Shown in pieces: positions 62,009 to 64,000 of a stretch of DNA of 64,000 nucleotides. The stretch covers positions 62,001 through 126,000 of the forward strand of contig JAGOAA010000001.1 of the NCBI GenBank assembly GCA_017984215.1, given 5' to 3'. Below the pieces are notes generated by a model. That model had not been told where the DNA came from and searched no databases. It saw nothing but the letters and a program-made list of their open reading frames with translations. A program made the translations under genes and the position numbers. Each line of letters opens with the position of its first letter. Position 1 is the first letter of the stretch. Source of the stretch: Cytophagaceae bacterium. GTDB taxonomy: Bacteria > Bacteroidota > Bacteroidia > Cytophagales > Spirosomataceae.

Positions 62009-63931
62009 ATGAATCATCTTCAAAACCAAGTAAGCCCTTATTTATTGCAACATAAGAATAATCCTGTGGAATGGTATCCATGGGGTGAATTTGCATTGAA
62101 TAAAGCCATCAATGAGGATAAGCCAATTATTCTGAGTATTGGTTATGCTGCTTGTCATTGGTGTCATGTCATGGAACATGAATCCTTTGAAAATCAAGAG
62201 GTTGCAGGATTGATGAATGCGAATTTCGTTTGTATCAAAGTAGATCGTGAAGAAAGACCCGATATCGATTTGATCTATATGGATGCCCTACATGCCATGG
62301 GTTTACAAGGTGGCTGGCCTCTCAATGTATTTTTAATGCCCGATCAAAAACCATTTTATGGAGGTACTTATTTTCCGAAAGCCAATTGGATGCAATTGTT
62401 GAATTCAATTCATAATGCTTTCAAGGAACATAAATCGGAACTTCAAAAATCTGCCGATGGTTTTGCCGCAAATTTACACGATACGAACTTGGGATTATAC
62501 CCCCTTAATCTAGAAGAACTTAGCCCAATTATTCCTAGATCCATGGAACTAATTTCCAAAGGATTAGACCCTGTTTTTGGTGGAACACATAAATCACCCA
62601 AATTTCCCATTCCATCTCTTTCTTTATTGTTGGAATCCATCCCTGATAAGCTTAGAAATATTGGTCATGTAGGCGAATTAGCTGATTTGCAATTGACGAA
62701 AATGGCATTGGGTGGTATTTTCGATCAATTAGGTGGAGGTTTCTCTCGTTATTCAGTGGATTCAGAATGGTTCTGTCCCCATTTTGAAAAGATGTTGTAC
62801 GATAATGCTCAATTAATCCGTGTTTATGCCTTGGCCTACCAAAGGAGCAACAATGCCTTATACCGGGAGGTATTATGGCAATCCATCGATTTTCTGAATA
62901 CTGAATTAAAAGGTGATAACGGTTTATACTATACGGCTTTAGATGCTGACAGTGAAGGCGTTGAGGGCTTATTTTATGTTTGGACTTTTGATGAACTCAA
63001 TCATTTATTGCCTTATGCGAAACATCAAGCATTTTATGATGCTTACAGCATTAGCAAACACGGGAATTGGGAACATGGTTATAATATTTTGTTTAAAAAG
63101 GAGGTTTACCTCAATGCTACATTTGAAAAAGAATTTGAAGTTCTCAAAATTGCGCGCAATCAACGTGTTCGTCCTGCTACGGACACAAAGCAATTATTAT
63201 CTTGGAACGCTTTATTGGCGGTAGGTCTTTTAGATGCAGCAAACATATTAGAAGATGATGCTATTTTGCAAGATGCGCTTAGGCTTGTGGCTAATATTTC
63301 CCAAGTATTAACTGACTCTAAAACTAACTTATTCGTTCATCAAGCTACTTTTGCTAATCAGCCTATCATGGCATTTTTAGATGATTTAGCCGCATGGGGA
63401 TTGGCATTGATGAAGTCTTATCAAGTGACGGGCAGCACGTCGTATTTGGCAAAAGCTGAGCAATTATTTTTATACATTACTATTCATCATTCCAAACAAC
63501 AGGTTTTTTATAATTTCCACTCAAGTCTCAATGATCAATTAATTGCACCAAAATTTGAGCTCGTTGATTCCGTTTGCCCATCTTCTAATTCGATGTTATG
63601 CGAATTTTTCATGTGGTTAGGCTTTTTTAATAATGATCCTGCTAAAACTATTTTGGCTAAAGATATGTTGGCCGCAGTCCTAGAACAAGCACAGGCTAAT
63701 CCTATTTATTTCGCCAATTGGTTACGTATTTATTCGGAATGGATGGAGAACCCAAGGGCCATTGTGAAATATAACCCACAATCTACTTCGAAGGATCAAT
63801 TAAAGGAATTAAACGCATTATGCGTGCCTGTTGAAAACCAGTCCTATAGGTTCATGGTCTGCATAGGAGACCGATGTCTCGCCCCATGTGATGATATTAA
63901 CTCGTTAAAGGCGCAATTAGACGCTATTTGA
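62009..63931 (+). CDS. Thioredoxin-domain protein, DUF255/YyaL (spermatogenesis-associated protein 20-like)
   Basis: A 640-residue protein: thioredoxin-like domain at about 1-160 with C49-x-x-C52 in [14 protein letters not shown]. The family start is [21 protein letters not shown], and [23 protein letters not shown] is also diagnostic. The rest is an (alpha/alpha) barrel similar to sugar epimerases, with [14 protein letters not shown]. Function of the family is not well settled. No signal peptide, so cytosolic. The 3' end overlaps a convergent gene by 8 bases. Confidence 0.94.
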   Translation: MNHLQNQVSPYLLQHKNNPVEWYPWGEFALNKAINEDKPIILSIGYAACHWCHVMEHESFENQEVAGLMNANFVCIKVDREERPDIDLIYMDALHAMGLQGGWPLNVFLMPDQKPFYGGTYFPKANWMQLLNSIHNAFKEHKSELQKSADGFAANLHDTNLGLYPLNLEELSPIIPRSMELISKGLDPVFGGTHKSPKFPIPSLSLLLESIPDKLRNIGHVGELADLQLTKMALGGIFDQLGGGFSRYSVDSEWFCPHFEKMLYDNAQLIRVYALAYQRSNNALYREVLWQSIDFLNTELKGDNGLYYTALDADSEGVEGLFYVWTFDELNHLLPYAKHQAFYDAYSISKHGNWEHGYNILFKKEVYLNATFEKEFEVLKIARNQRVRPATDTKQLLSWNALLAVGLLDAANILEDDAILQDALRLVANISQVLTDSKTNLFVHQATFANQPIMAFLDDLAAWGLALMKSYQVTGSTSYLAKAEQLFLYITIHHSKQQVFYNFHSSLNDQLIAPKFELVDSVCPSSNSMLCEFFMWLGFFNNDPAKTILAKDMLAAVLEQAQANPIYFANWLRIYSEWMENPRAIVKYNPQSTSKDQLKELNALCVPVENQSYRFMVCIGDRCLAPCDDINSLKAQLDAI

Positions 63932-64000
63932 TTCGATCAGGATTTTCGTTGACAAATGCTCCCCAACCCTTCTGTGTTCCTTTAACCGAAGAGCTGATGT
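63924..64000 (-). CDS. 3' end of a convergent gene, product not recognised (cut by window edge)
   Basis: From the right edge the minus strand reads without stop to TAG (complement of 63924-63926), giving 24 residues that end [16 protein letters not shown]. The composition looks coding and the tail-to-tail overlap with the YyaL-type gene resembles other convergent pairs here. The stretch is too short to name a family. Confidence 0.5.
   Translation of the reverse strand, partial: ISSSVKGTQKGWGAFVNENPDRIK

Noticed and set aside
1..64000. tRNA, rRNA, insertion sequences, prophage or integrase genes
   Set aside because: All gaps are under 170 bases and were read. None contains a cloverleaf-like sequence, and no transposase or recombinase protein is encoded.

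Overview
The window reads as chromosomal DNA of a free-living Bacteroidota bacterium, probably of the order Cytophagales. The basis is moderate-to-low GC, several promoters with a TAnnTTTG -7 element, hardly any Shine-Dalgarno sequence, PD40/OmpA surface proteins, a menaquinone route, and proteins whose motifs look like that phylum. Genus is not claimed. Genes are packed tightly. No stretch over 300 bases lacks a gene (the largest gap is 167 bases), and no tRNA, rRNA, CRISPR array, insertion sequence or prophage was seen.

Layout. 1-6457: the 3' part of topA, folD, then a minus-strand operon (DUF2452, menB, EVE protein, secreted protein, RNA methyltransferase). 6541-16953: menE, an unknown protein, an aldehyde dehydrogenase, a predicted surface protein with a HELRH metallopeptidase motif, a TPR lipoprotein, thrS, infC, rpmI and rplT. 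17027-19864: cysteine desulfurase, XdhC-like protein and DUF3050 protein, suggesting molybdenum-cofactor sulfuration. 19967-23007: dnaK and a desaturase very like eukaryotic sphingolipid delta-4 desaturases. 23043-29292: a maltose/starch module (GH65 phosphorylase, beta-phosphoglucomutase, secreted GH13 amylase, SLC45-like transporter) with no SusC/SusD in the window. 29274-34219: DUF1460 amidase, MalY-type C-S lyase, an unknown membrane-anchored protein, an IlvD/Edd sugar-acid dehydratase and an SDR.

34216-45281 is the most interesting block. It is a minus-strand operon for L-fucose, with a divergent secreted GH29 alpha-L-fucosidase. In transcription order it encodes FucP, a mutarotase, a UxaA-family dehydratase, an SDR, an SGNH hydrolase, an FAH-family hydrolase, a lactonase, an L-fucose dehydrogenase-like SDR, a D-threonine-aldolase-like PLP enzyme and a dipeptidase. 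Together they fit the oxidative route fucose - fuconolactone - fuconate - 2-keto-3-deoxyfuconate - 2,4-diketo-3-deoxyfuconate - pyruvate + lactate. The dehydratase resembles that of the Campylobacter jejuni fuc locus, while the lower half resembles Xanthomonas. The operon is interrupted by a 7-bp tandem repeat that begins exactly at a stop codon; a short copy of the same repeat sits at the stop codon of the DUF3050 gene.

45247-63931 is mostly housekeeping: lipoprotein, Dabb protein, dapA and ligA; rpe; a PD40-OmpA protein with an acyltransferase and a glycosyltransferase; an ahpC-ahpD peroxide module divergent from oxyR; an MFS carrier, parC, a Nudix hydrolase and a COG2509 flavoprotein; and a DUF255/YyaL protein. 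A convergent gene is cut by the right edge.
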